Made by a program: the position numbers and the translations under genes
Notes under the pieces: generated by a model
Told to the model about the DNA's origin: nothing
Seen by the model: the letters and a program-made list of their open reading frames with translations, nothing else
Databases searched by the model: none
Assembly: GCA_023055425.1 (NCBI GenBank)
Contig: JALGPY010000004.1
Location: 62,147,718-62,211,717 of the forward strand
Source of the DNA: Linanthus parryae
Taxonomy: Eukaryota; Streptophyta; Magnoliopsida; Ericales; Polemoniaceae
DNA: 64,000 nt
Direction of reading: 5' to 3'
Shown here: positions 11,193 to 22,800 of the stretch, piece after piece
Layout: each line of letters opens with the position of its first letter
How positions within the stretch are numbered: position 1 is the stretch's first letter

Positions 11193-11489
11193 ATGTTATG
11201 AAAAGGTCCCCACAAATGCCACACACCTATTCACAATTTAAATTAGTGAACACTGTTTCCATAGCCTAACAAATATTCAAGGATAGATGTATAATGAAAC
11301 TACAAGTGCGATTCTAAAGTATGCATCTTAACGTTAGCAACAACACTTTCAACAATAAACATACGACCTGCGCAAAATGTGCGAAAACTTTTATTCACAT
11401 TATGCGAAACCACATTCTACCATCTTATCATCGAGCAACAAATCTACAATGCCTTCTGTAACATCATAGAATATTACGAGCCGGTTTAT

Positions 11490-11891
11490 CTATTCAGCTC
11501 CCATGGTGGCAAACTTCCTTGCGACGCAATTGTTTAACATCTCAATATGAGTATATTTTGCATTCATATCACGAAGCAATAGTTGACCCTCTGTAATCTG
11601 GCTAGTCATAGAATCTAGAACAACTCCAATGCCTTGGAAGATATATACTGCTTCAAGAGAAACTCTCTCGACGACAAAGTTTTTCCAGTCCCTCTTGAAC
11701 GCAAAAGCTAAACCTTGGTAACTTGCCCAGAGTTCACTTTCCAATGTATCATTTACATTAACTCTTCCACTGAACCCCAACTTCCAATCGCCCCAATCAT
11801 CTCTAAACACTCTACCAATTCCAGCACTCGTGCTTGCAGAACACAGACGTCCATGAACATTCAGCTTAATCACCTTCGCTGCAGAAACCAA
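11490..11891 (-). pseudogene. RNase H-like (RVT_3 type) domain, catalytic residues lost
   Basis: A 133-codon minus-strand frame matches the plant RVT_3/RNase H fold that ends LINE polyproteins and also occurs as stand-alone genes. Visible words are IKLNVHGRLC (family norm KLNVDGA), GIGRVFRDDWGDWKLGFSG, LESELWASYQGL and VERVSLEAV (norm VESDSLEAV), ending in NCVARKFATMG (norm N..AD.LAK.G). Only the Glu of ESELWA remains at the expected catalytic positions; three Asp sites are His, Val and Arg. The frame is open over its whole length, which is surprising for an old remnant. It could be a catalytically dead exapted protein, but a chance-open pseudogene is more likely. Confidence 0.6.
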
Positions 11892-13999
11892 TCAATCAAA
11901 ATATTGACAAACACAGTCGTCACTACACATGCCCAACGTCAAGTGCACAACATGAATTACCATTTGCTAGCAATCCAATCATAACATTGCACTGTCAATT
12001 GCATGCATGGTAAAAATTAACATTTGAAGTGGAAATGGATATGATAATACTCAAGGTTATACATGTTATAGTGATATGCATACACTAGATTCAAGCACAA
12101 CAGCTCAACACTAAATTTTGTTACCATAAACAGACAACAAAGATATGAACTGGTATTTTCACGGCAAAACCAAATGTGGACGACCACATCAGCATAAGGG
12201 AAAAAGAAAAATTACAGTTGCGGGAAACATTTTGTTGCAATGGTCTTGTGTTTACAAAAAGCGCACCCCCTCCGAAACCTGAACATCCTTCATATTCGGT
12301 GTCCACGTTCAATTCGCAGCGTCTCATCTCTAGAATTGAAATTATCTTTCGCAAAGCATGGGTTCCATCCTCTAGCTACTTCTTCTCGTTCTCCATCTCT
12401 CCTCTAGATAACTTTACAACGCAGTACCTCGGGAAAACATTAGTTCCTTGCTGGTTTGCCTCATTAATTGCTAAAACTATCACTGGGTTCTGATGATTGC
12501 TAACAAAATTTTTGGATGCCAATGCAGGGCTGGTAACTTATTATTCAGACATATTTTTCACATTTCTCACCGCAGAATATGCGACATGGCGTGTCAAATC
12601 AATTGTGGACGCACAAAGCGAACCTTAAACTTGCAGTACTAAGGTTTCTGTTTGTTAAGTAACATGATATACAGCTCAAAATTACCCAGTATACATATTG
12701 TGGATATAAATGTGGACGCACAAAACGGACGGACAAAGAGGTGCATGCATAACAAATGCAAAAGTAAAAAAATAAACTTTAGCATCAACGATGATTCACT
12801 GGCAGAGTATAACCATCTTTAAAATGGGATTCAAATCACCTATACAAATAGAAGGTTTGTATGAAAGACGGGGATAAACAAATTTGAAATTTTGGAATGA
12901 TTTAGTCCACAGGGATAAAAAATGTGAATTCCATGACTCGATTTCATATTACAAGTCTACATGCATAATTTAAACACAATACAGATCGAATTCAAACCAC
13001 ATATTCCATAATATTGACTAGGAAAACGAATGGATATGATTTGTATCAATCGTGTTCTTCGCAAATGCATTCAACTAACACGCACATCAACTGCGCATTG
13101 TTACCAATCAGTGTAAGAAATCCATCATAAAGCAGGCAACATAATGCTCACCGAATGCAGATCTTTGCTCTTGCGTACATGCGACTTTTTCTACCACTTC
13201 TTCTGCGATTGTAACCCTTGCCAAGTATAAATTTATAATTAAGTTAAGTAAACAAGTAATAGCTCATGGACCTAGCCTCTGCATATGCACATGCCTATCT
13301 TTTTCCAAAATATAAAGTTGATTGAGATTGAAAATAGTCAGAGTATTCTTGAATAAATAAAATTTTGCAGGTGATATGGGGCGGAAACTGGTGCAAAAGC
13401 ATGCTAAGTGTATGTCCCGTGTCGCCTTTATTTATGTTATTTCCTCATATTCCTAGAGCATGCTTGGCACCAGATGAAAATTTCAAAAATCATTTGAAAA
13501 TAAATCAAAGAAAAAAAAACAATTTAATTGAGAATCACAATTTATATCATATGAGCTGAAGTTATAGATGACCAACATGATCCATTTAACCAAATATAAG
13601 GAGTTATAAATTCAATTGGATAATAGGTTTCAAATTGACGTTATCATACAACCACTAATAGCTCCCTCCTCCATGCCTACTTGCAGCTTCAAATTTCATT
13701 TTGAGCAGGATAATGACTTGCACAATGCAGAATATCACTTCTACATGAATAAAGACCCAAAAAGTATGCACGGTGATGAGGGACGAATTTCAACCCAAGC
13801 CAATTTCAATGAAACGGTGGTGAACATAAAACATGAAATATTAGCTTAATCACCATCAAGGTCATGTTGCTTAATCCACTTGATAATTTGTTCATGATGA
13901 CATAATTTACAAAACACAACATAATCACCTGATCATATGCATTATACATGTTGATTAAAAACAACTCACAATGTATGAGTTTCAGTCTAGGCTATGATA
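11892..13999. other. Low-copy sequence with weak exon-like segments
   Basis: No gene can be assigned. On the minus strand, 12497-12121 is an open stretch broken once, reading NPVIVLAINEANQQGTNVF and then ILEMRRCELNVDTEYEGCSG. On the plus strand, 13616-13849 is an open frame of 77 codons. Neither shows a family motif I can name. The rest is AT-rich with stops in all frames. Confidence 0.3.
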
Positions 14000-14025
14000 T
14001 CTAAGCATAAGTAGTACCATCATCT

Positions 14026-14545
14026 TTATGTTCTCAGTCTGTAACTTCCCAGGAGCATAGTGCACGAACAAAGGAGCTGAGAACAGCAGGGGTCGACCAG
14101 GAGCCCGACGGTATGAATGCGCTCAACACGGAAAAAATCACTTGTACCTTCTACTCCACAGCCAACATATGGAACACATGAGCTGGCAGCTAAATCACCG
14201 AACGTTCTCATCACACCATATGAATCATGGAAACCATTAAGATTATCCAACATATGAACAAATGCAGTTAACGAAAAACAGAGGGCCAACATTGGATGTA
14301 TTCCCAGCTAGCAATGGCGCACATATACATTTGACAACAGCATTAACAGATAGTAGACTGTGAAAAGTTAGTAACAAACACGTACCCAGAGAACGGATGC
14401 AACCACTAGAACGCGCAACTATAACAGCACACACCGTATCAGTGGTAATGTCAGCAGGAATACGTGTGCCCAAATTTATAAAGGACGCGTTTCTGGAATC
14501 ATTTTGGGCAGGCACACTTGCATAGCTACGTGAACGTACATACAC
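14026..14545 (-). other. Exon-like segment, unknown family (copy 1)
   Basis: Two overlapping minus-strand frames lie here. The 14545-14383 part reads SYASVPAQNDSRNASF...IPADITTDTVCAVIVARSSG and ends next to a minus-strand GGGTACGTG, a possible splice donor. It matches the segment at 15052-14890 (SCAYVLAQSDSVNMLF...LTEIAADTVAAVPVVSCG) at the amino-acid level, with spaced conserved residues (AQ.DS.N, DTV.AV). That suggests these were once duplicated coding exons rather than random sequence. I do not recognise the protein, and no start codon context or complete gene can be built. Confidence 0.3.
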
Positions 14546-14699
14546 ACCATTAAAACTATGTAAGTCTATAGCATAGTAAACATTGTGCTAATCAGCAGAA
14601 CCTCGTAACTAATAGGCAATAGAAGCATTGCACTAACACATATACAAATAAGCAATGCTCGAACAATCATATCCACAAACACAAACACGTGAAGTAGCC

Positions 14700-16160
14700 A
14701 TCACATCAGCACCGAATAAGAAACCGTAGACATTCACTGATGAACACGTACCCTAGCCACGTTTGCGTCCATCGCGACACAAAGGTGAGGTATTGTGACA
14801 CGTATCCAATTGGAGAGCACCAGAAATTCTCGCGACCACAGTGCGGGCACAAAATTCTTCGCGATCAGAATTGGGCAGCAACTTGGCACAGCCACGTCCA
14901 GCCGTAGAGACACCGCAACTCACAACTGGAACAGCGGCTACCGTATCAGCGGCAATCTCGGTAAGAATACTTGTGACAAAACCAGTGAAAAGCATGTTTA
15001 CAGAATCAGATTGAGCCAGCACATAAGCGCAACTGCTCGCACCTGCATGCACACCAGCAAAACAATGTAGATGTACAATATAATAAGAATTGTACTAATC
15101 AACAAAGCAACCACTGAAACAGGAACAAAAATCATCATGCACACCTAGCCCGAACACAAGAAAAAGATTGAAAAAACCCACACACATTCACACACACGGC
15201 AGGAAACACTTACCTCGGGAACTTCCCAAACCGTCAGGATGCGAACCTCGCTTCCCACGGCACACACTAAACTTCGAACGAGCAGCCTCACTTTTGACCA
15301 CGTCACCAAAAACCACCTCCGCATAAGCAGAAGTTGACCCCTCGTCCGCACACATAGTTTCAGCCAAATCAATAGCAACACAACCTCGAAATCATTAAGT
15401 AATAAAAAATTGAAGTGACTCAGTCACCAATCATCAATACTGGAACAATCTCCCCCACAAGCACATACAAAGGGAGCAATCATGACATCAGTAGTAAATA
15501 AGAAATCGTCCGCATTCATTAATGGCAACATACCCCAGCCACATTTTCGCGCACCCGGTTCGCATACTAATCAATAGGGCGATCACTAAAACAGGTACAT
15601 GAATGAACGTGCACACCTAACCCAAACACCGGAAAAGCGAAAAGAAAAAATGGAATTCCACAAAACACTTACCCCGGGAACTTCCGCAACCGCCAGGACG
15701 CGAACCTCGCTTCCCTCGGCGTATGCTCAACTTCGAATGAGCGGCCACACTTTTCACCAAATCACCAGTAACCACCCCCGCAGAAGCTGAACTTGACCCC
15801 ACAACAGCACACAAATATCCAACTAAATCAACAGCAACACAACATCGAAATCATTAAGTAATAAAATAATTGCAGTCACTCGGTCACGAATCATCAAACT
15901 GGAACAATCTCCTCCACGGACGCATACAAAGGGAGCAACCATGACATCAGTACCGAATAAGAAACTGTCCACATTCATTAACGACGACATACCCCAACCA
16001 AGTTTGTGTCCACTACGGCGCGCAAATAGGCCCGTAGAACACGTATCCAATCAAGGGGCACCATAAATACGATCAACCACAATACCTGAAGACAATTGTC
16101 CGCTATCAGGAGTAGGCGGCAACCTCGCAGAAACACGTCTACCTGCAGAAACACCATCGA
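14700..16160. repeat. Tandem duplication array, period about 460-470 bp
   Basis: The segment starting ACACCTA(G/A)CCC at 15141 recurs at 15613 and stays alignable for about 350 bp; both copies contain a CACTTACC(T/C)CGGGAACTTC word. The segment CATCAG(...)AATAAGAAA(C/T)CGT with the following ACATACCCC or ACGTACCCT recurs at about 14700, 15481 and 15940. The segment CACGTATCCAAT recurs at about 14800 and 16040. Copies differ by substitutions and small indels, so the duplication is old. Each unit contains one or two potential minus-strand splice donors. Confidence 0.7.
14753..15052 (-). other. Exon-like segment, unknown family (copy 2)
   Basis: A 99-codon minus-strand frame that matches copy 1 (14545-14383) in its first half. 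In its second half (VVARISGALQLDT) it matches the DNA at 15998-16160, where the frame is shifted. A minus-strand AGGGTACGTG at its low-coordinate end resembles a splice donor and is repeated at the other copies (14382, 15527 and 15986, as GTACGT or GTATGT). The product is Cys-containing and neutral, with no motif I can assign. Confidence that it is or was coding is low to moderate. Confidence 0.3.
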
Positions 16161-16309
16161 AACACTAATAATATACAACTTTTTAATCATTGTACAGATC
16201 AATGGAAAAAGCGGCAACATCAACAGAACGTAAAGCAAGCAGGTATATCCCCGAAACATCACCAACCACTACGACAGCGAGACCCACCGCCTCGTCGTAT
16301 AGCTAAGTT

Positions 16310-17193
16310 CGACCCACCATATTCACTCTTCCCCACATATGCACACATATTCCCCACCGCATCAACAGCACAAGCACACTAGGATTATTTGATAAGAAAA
16401 CAATTTAAAAATTTCAAACACGATGCAAGGACATTCAAACAATCCCCGATAGGAACACCAATGAATCCAGTATTCTTGGCATCATCAAAAGATCCACACC
16501 CCCACATACTCGGCCGCAAAGACATACTGGGAGGTTGCAAGACCTGAGCTGCAAAAAAACTTCCGAGCACCCCATAGCAAGGACCATGGCTCACATGATA
16601 TGCAACGGGCGCCATATCAACAGGGTTGCCTCCGTCGAAATCAACAGAGCAGACCCCCCATAGAGATACACTGACACACCAAGCACACAAACAGAACTTC
16701 GAACATGTTCCCCAGAAAAATAGCTAAACCCAGCAGTGCGGCTAGCAGGAGCTATCAGCAAGTCAGGTACAGGTAGATATGCACAGCCGTTGTAAGAATA
16801 ATAGCCCAACTCAACATAGCCACGTCAATGCCGGGGCCGGCCAGCATGCAGCATAGCCAAATTCGAGCCATCAGATTCACGTTTCACCATATTTTCACAC
16901 ATATTCCCCACCACATCAGCATCAAAAGCACACTGGGAGTAATCGATAACAAAATAATTTGAAAAATTCAAACATGATGCAAGGGCGCTGGGACAATTTC
17001 CAACCGTAACACCAACATAGCCAGTAATCATCGCATCATTAGAAGATCTGTAACAATGTGTATCCATCCACGCGAACATATCATGAGGTTGCAAGACCTG
17101 GTCAAGTAAAAAACTTACGAGCACCCCAAAACGAGCATAGCATAAAGGAATCGTAGTTTGTGCAAGAAGAGAAAACACAACACACCCATCCAA
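16310..17193 (-). repeat. Duplicated exon-like block, period about 553 bp
   Basis: 16344-16590 and 16897-17140 are diverged copies: 'cacatattccccaccrcatcarca' starts both, and GAGGTTGCAAGACCTG is shared near the other end. On the minus strand both are open. The two frames share LQPPSM or LQPHDM, a GVP(I)GDC or GVTVGNC word and LASCL.F.N, and the same Cys positions. The upper copy ends at a minus-strand ...CGTAAGTTTTT, a plausible splice donor, while the lower has CGGAAGTTTTT, a donor with the GT lost. This looks like an exon duplication in a gene of unknown family that has since decayed. Confidence 0.5.
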
Positions 17194-17499
17194 AGAAACG
17201 TGTTCAACCAGACATTACAGTACACAGTCAAAATAGTAGCACCGTGGAAACACTAGCCGCTGAAAACAAGAAGCAAAAGAAACAGAACCTCTCTGAAAAA
17301 AAAGAAAAGCACGCAGGAATGAATCACCACTACTAAACATAACCACTAAACCCTACAGCCCTATGACAACCTCAACCATAGCATCTTGTCAAAGCAACCA
17401 AATATGAATGTCAACTCATTAAATAACAGGTAAGAACAATATAATAACAAAATATTAAGCAGTTGGACGAAATAATAATAACATCAATCAATGAAAATA

Positions 17500-18390
17500 G
17501 GCGGAACCACCCGTAAGCATGTAAAAGCATCCAGGAAACTAATAACTTGGACGAAAACACTAACCCACTAAGAAACATAAACCAAAAAATGAAAGGCAAC
17601 ACCCAAAAGGCACATACACAACCCCACACCAACATAAACCCCAATAACAGTATAGAAATAGATCATTTGGAACATAGCAAAAAAAGAACCTGTGTTGGAT
17701 AAAAATAAAAATGCACAAAAAAATAATTAGGATGACCAACCAGAATCATTAGGTTGTATACCTCTACGATGACCTCAATAACACTGTGTGGTAAAATCGA
17801 CCAAATACGGACATCAAGCCATTTGGGAAGCCAATAATGACGAGATAATTATGGGAGAATACGAAATTACACCAAAACAACCAAACCATTAGAAACATAC
17901 AGAACTAAAAGCAATCCCCAAAAAATGCACATGTACAAACCCCAAATACGGTGTAGTAATAAATCATATCGAGAATAATAACATCAATCGAGGAAAATAG
18001 GCGGGAACACCCGTAATCATTTAAAAGCATCCAGGAGTAAGAACCCATAACCCAAAAAAGCACATGTATAAACCCCACACAAACACAAAACAACAAATGG
18101 CAAGGAAGACATACCAGCGACAAAAAATGATTCAAACTCTAAAAGCAACAATTGTGAAACCCTGCAAATAATGGAGATGGAATTCCTTGTGAATTACGCT
18201 GAAATACCCGTAAGCATTTAAAAGCATCCAGGAATAAAAACGCAGAAGCTGGAAAATCACATGCATAAACCCCACACAAACACACAACAATATATGGCAA
18301 GGAAGGCATGCCATCGGCAAGAAATGATTGGAACTTCAAAAGCAAGAACTCTGAAACCCTGCAAACAATGGAAACGGAATTGCATGTGAA
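17500..18390. repeat. Three-copy repeat around the word CCCGTAAKCATKTAAAAGCA
   Basis: The block containing CCCGTAAGCATGTAAAAGCA or its variants occurs at 17510, 18010 and 18207. The last two copies extend into about 200 bp of alignable sequence, with the shared words ACCCCACACAAACACA, 'atggcaaggaag' and CTCTGAAACCCTGCAAA or variants. On the minus strand each block includes short open frames rich in Cys, Phe and Val (for example 18135-17905 and 18320-18132), which mirror the G/T-rich composition and need not be coding. Confidence 0.65.
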
Positions 18391-18639
18391 TTACGCGCAA
18401 ATTAAAAAAAAGGGAAAGAAACATAAAGGAGCAATAGATGAATTCCCCATACCTGCACAGAGAACAAGAACTTGTGCACAATCGAAGGCCAAATGATCCA
18501 CTAGAAATTTTAAATAAATAAAATGTATCAAACAATATACTAGGACATCACAACCAGCTGCGAATACGGCACGTGGAGGCGCATAAAGAAATTAATCAAC
18601 TCCATCGCCATCACATAAAGAGGAAAGAGACAGTAAAAA

Positions 18640-19795
18640 AGCAAATGACCGGAGAAGCCATATATTTTGGCCTAATCACACTATCGCACAACTATAATGG
18701 CACAATATAGAAAGGGGAACCACAGTCATTATCACTCCCAAAGGAAACGAGCCACCAGAATCACAATAATTACGAGAAGACCAACGCCGTATAAGGCAAA
18801 TCCCATGTAACGAAGGGCAAGCACGTAAATGCGCACTCAACAACAAACGAAATGCAAAATGACGGGGAAATATCCTACATTTGACATTAATTGCATCATA
18901 AGAAAACTTTAATGGCAGAATACAGACAGGGGCACCACAATCATTAGCGCCCTAAATTTTGCATAAGATTTCTCGATCAAAAAAACCACCAGACTCACAA
19001 TAATTACGGACATAACAACATCACATACACAAAATCCAAACTAACGAAGAGAAAATAATCGCAATCAAAAGAAAATAAAATACACCCAATGGAGGGGACG
19101 TAAAATTCCTTACCAATGGGGTCAATAAACATTCCGCAAACCTACGATGGCAAGAGTAGGGCAAAGAAAATAGCGTCATTCCGCAAATGTACCCATGAGA
19201 ACGCCTACAACAACCACAATTTTTACGAAAATACCACAGCCAATTCGCAAATCTAAGAGAAAAATGACGGAGGGTAACGAAGGGAAAGCAAGTAAATGCG
19301 CAATCAACAACGAACAAAATGCAAAATGACCGGGAAACCCTCTACATTTGAAATTAATTGCATCATAAGAACCTATAATGGCATAATACATACAGGGGCA
19401 CCACAGTCATTAGCGCTTCTGAATTTCGCTTAAGGTTTCTCGATCAAACAACCCACCAGATTCACAATAATTATGGACATACCAACATCACATACACAAA
19501 ATCCAAACTAACAGAGGGAAAGAAAGTCACTTCGCAATCAAAAGCAAACGGATTACACCCAATCGAGGGCACGTAAAAGTCCCTACCAATGGAGCCAATT
19601 AGCATTCCGCAAACCTACGATGGCAAGAGGAGGCCAAGGACAACAGCGTCATTCCACAAATGTACCCCATTAGAATGCCCACAACAACCACAATTATTAC
19701 GAAAATACCACAGCCAATTCACAATTAACGAGCAAAATAACGGGGGGAAGCAAGGAAAATTCCTCTGCCAAGATATGCTTAGTCGCTTTTAGTAT
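18640..19795. repeat. Tandem repeat, period about 467 bp, about 2.5 copies
   Basis: Copy starts are marked by GCAAAATGACSGGGAAA at about 18853 and 19321, with truncated starts near 18643 and 19732. Within copies the words 'attaattgcatcataagaa', CAGGGGCACCACA, TTTCTCGATCAAA, 'catcacatacacaaaatcca' and CCGCAAACCTACGATGGCAA recur in the same order. The whole array is strongly A+C-rich on the plus strand. No ORF has a recognisable motif. Confidence 0.75.
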
Positions 19796-19924
19796 AGAAG
19801 ATAGATTCATTTGACATTAAATTCGAAGGAATGTTGAACTAGAAAATATGATAATGATGAAGTTTGATAACCATTCATTTGTTGCAATTATACTATATCT
19901 CAAAGTTACCCGTCCTAACTTATA

Positions 19925-20535
19925 GTATGATGTTCATTAGGTCAGTAAGTTTTCTCACTGCTCCACTGTCCACAAACTATGATGCTATTCTTCGGATTCT
20001 TCATTACTTCAAGGGTACTTTGTTTCACAGTCTTCATTTTTGAGCTCAGTCTGCACCAATCATACATAGATTTTTAGATTCTGATTAGGCTGGTGACCGT
20101 ATTGATAGACGCACCAATACTGGGTACAGTTTTTCTTGGGTGAGTCTCTTATATCCTGCAGTAAGAAACAATCTGTCATTTCTCGTTATAGCACATAGGC
20201 GGAATACCATGCTCTAGGTGACGCTACACATGATCTCATCTGGCTTCGCTGGCTATTAGCTTATATGGGGATGCCTGAGTCCTCTGTTACTAGCATGTGT
20301 TGTGAAAATCGTAGGGTGATCTAGATTGCCCTCAATGATGTTTTTCAGGAGCGGACCAAACACATTGAACTCAATTGTCAATTTGTCCGGCAACACATTC
20401 GTTGTGGCAAAGTACGTCTGCACTATGTTACTTCATTGGAGCAAACTGCATATATTTACACGAAGTATCATCCTCCAGGGCGCTTTCTTAATCTTATCTC
20501 TAAACTTCCACTTATCACTACTGCTTCAGTTTAAG
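19925..20535 (+). pseudogene. Copia RNase H fragment, degenerate
   Basis: The plus strand reads through the end of a Ty1/copia pol in at least two frames. It shows YDAILRILHYFKGTLFHSL, then a DRIDRRTNTGYSF-like word (norm DRRSTTGYC), an IAHRRN...ML-type word (norm STEAEYRAL), CCENR..I (norm YCDNRSAI), ALNDVFQERTKHIELNCQFV (norm AHNDVFHERTKHIEIDCHFV) and FTRSIILQGAF near the end (norm FTKSLPPGRF). RNase H degrades the RNA strand during cDNA synthesis. Several stops and shifts make it inactive. A polypurine tract and LTR follow directly. This lineage differs from A/G and from B/C/D/F. Confidence 0.75.
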
Positions 20536-20541
20536 GGGGCT

Positions 20542-20712
20542 TGTTATGATTTGTTTATTGATTAGATAATTGACTTTTCTTGTATAGATATTTAATTTAT
20601 CATTTCCATAAAATGTATAGTCTAGTCTTTATATAGCGGTCATGTTTGTTTCTAGTTCATATTTGAATACACGATCATTCACGATCAATCGCTTCTGCTC
20701 CAGATTCTAACA
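20542..20712 (+). repeat. Short 3' LTR (171 bp) of the copia fragment
   Basis: Directly after a polypurine tract (TTTAAGGGGGC, 20530-20540), the sequence begins TGTTA and ends TAACA at 20708-20712, a perfect 5-bp inverted terminal repeat. It contains a TATA-like TTTATATAGC near 20629. The preceding RNase H frame ends just upstream, as expected. The element's 5' part and 5' LTR are absent, so no target duplication can be confirmed. The small LTR fits compact copia lineages. Confidence 0.7.
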
Positions 20713-22800
20713 ACATGTATTGTGTGCTATATGTTCAATGGGACATCGTGTCAAATTTATTTTTGAAGAACACAATAAAATTCACTCTGTTATAAAATAT
20801 GTAATTGATACTGGTGAATGTTCACAGTATATTGAACTGCTATGTATACTCGATATTGATTGACTCTCACACTCTATATAAATGGTGCTTTGGTAGAGAA
20901 TAATACACAATTGACATTCATTCATCATTGGTCTCTCTCATCCCATTTCTCAGTTTATAATACTATATAAGCACGTTCACTCCATCGATGAGAAGATATA
21001 CAAAAGAAAATGTATGATTTTTTTAATGATTAATATTAAGAAAATAATGATCACGTGAAACTTGTAATTTTTTGGTTTTGATTGTTCTTGTCTCTCGCAA
21101 AACTCGGACGTAATTCAAATCAAGACAATTAAATACCCTCTTATAGAAATATCCAATTTTTTGACGGCTTCGAATCGAATCCAGAGAAAATAAAAACTTC
21201 TGGAAAAAAGTTTGTGTTTGAAAAAAAAAGTTTTATTGTGTTACTGGGATTCGAACTTAAGTCCAATTCGCGCTCTGCTCCCACACCCAAGCAATGTGAA
21301 TAAACTCCACGCAAGGAGAGAGTTTCACGAAAAAAACCATCTTAAGTAAAGTTATGAAGAGCATCAAAATTATTATTAAAAAGCATACTAAAACAAAATT
21401 GAACGAACAAGGAAGTGGTCACTTTGCCATGTGTGTGTGTAGGAGGGGGGGGGGAGGGGGCTATAGCCCCACTCAAAATATTTTTTGCAATTTTTGGTTT
21501 ACAATTTGACCCCCCAAATATTTGAACACTATTCCCCACTCACCCTAATTCGTAGATCCGCCGTTGAGCATTAAGTGACATCTATCCTCACATAACTTAT
21601 ATTTTTCTTCACTAACTTATAAAAAAATACTTCCACATAAATGTCTCTTTATTATATACAATATGAACATTTCTTATGTGTATGTATTGTGTTATGTGCA
21701 ATAGAATTCACATTAAATTTATTCATGGAGCACGCATAAAACTCCATTGAATGAGAGTATACATTTACAATTATCCCATCTTAAACTAAGTTAAGAAGAG
21801 TATTATTTTTATATACATAGCACACAATAAAATCTCTTTAACATGATAGTACCAAATGACATATATCCCATCTTATACCTTCTTCGTCATCATTTTATGA
21901 AACGAAGTTCCCCTCTCTTTGTAGTTCAGTTGGGCGGGATTGTATTCTTAAGGCCTAGGGTTCCAAGAGGTCTTGAGTTTGAATATTGGGGTAATCCAAG
22001 GATTGTCTATTGCCTTCTCAACATCTCCGAGTCTGTCAGCCCAAATTTTCTCAGGCAGGTTTACCTATATGGTGTGGTTTTCAGCCATCACACTAGAACG
22101 ATCCAATATGCACCCAAGAGTAGCGGTTGCAGTTTAACACATCGTAAAAGAAGGAATGAAGGAAACAAAATAAATTTACGTACGTTTTTTATGGCATGAA
22201 CATTCTTATACGTATTATGCTATCTTCAGTGGAAAATCGTGTCAAATTTACACTTGGAGCGTGCAAAAAAACTCAATTGAATGAGAGTGTATCAAATGAC
22301 ATATACCACATCCTAAATTATGAAGAGTATCAAATTTAATTTTGAACAAGTCAAAAGATCTCATGCTGTCATTTTCATCCCATCTCAAATGACTTGTATC
22401 CCATCTCAAATTGCTATTTTTGTCATTAACTTATTAAAGCAAATGACTTCATATCTAGATATGTGTATTATAATATGAACATATTTCCATGTATTGCGCT
22501 GCGTGCAATGGAACATCACATCAGATATATTCTTGGATCACACGCTAATACTTCTCTCAACAAGAGTGCCAAAAGAAAATATCACATCCTAATTTAACTA
22601 GATTTGGTTTGGGAGCACGCCATAAACTATATAGAGTGATAGATTTTGTAATGGTATATATTTCATCTTAGCTTATTTTCTTCGTCATTAACTTGAAAGG
22701 AAATGACTTTTAATATAAATGTAATCATTATACTACGGATATTTCTTACATGTATTGTGCTATGTGCAATGGATTATCACTGCAATGAAATATTTGTGTA
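20713..22800. repeat. Diverged non-coding repeat family, about five copies
   Basis: Units share the order: 'catgtattgtgctatgtgca', ATGG, CACATCAAATTTATTCTTGG, AGCACGC, 'ctccattgaatgagagt', AAATGACATATATCCCATCTTA. Starts lie near 20716, 21682, 22210, 22495 and 22757. The last three are 265-285 bp apart. The second-to-third distance is larger because a SINE sits between them. The array is AT-rich and non-coding. I cannot assign it to a known transposon class; it could be the decayed interior of a non-autonomous element or a local satellite. Confidence 0.6.
21907..22155 (+). mobile_element. tRNA-derived SINE, about 249 bp
   Basis: The sequence TAGTTCAGTTGGGCGGGAT (box A-like, about 21923) and GAGTTTGAATATTGG (box B-like, about 21975) have the spacing of an internal RNA polymerase III promoter. 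The later GTGTGGTTTTCAG and AGTAGCGGTTGCAGTTTAAC words resemble the 3' bodies of plant SINEs. It interrupts a repeat unit of the surrounding array. Imperfect 10-bp direct repeats, ATGAAACGAA (21897-21906) and ATGAAGGAAA (22156-22165), fit an old target duplication. No poly(A) or oligo(T) tail is clear. Confidence 0.6.

Noticed and set aside
17400..18540. Short Cys/Phe/Val-rich minus-strand frames that could suggest small secreted proteins
   Set aside because: They mirror the G/T-rich strand composition, recur as repeat copies in shifted frames, and lack a consistent signal peptide or Cys spacing.
21420..21475. G-rich tract (AGGAGGGGGGGGGAGGGGG) as a possible polypurine tract or G-quadruplex gene switch
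   Set aside because: No LTR start or coding region is next to it. Most likely simple low-complexity sequence.
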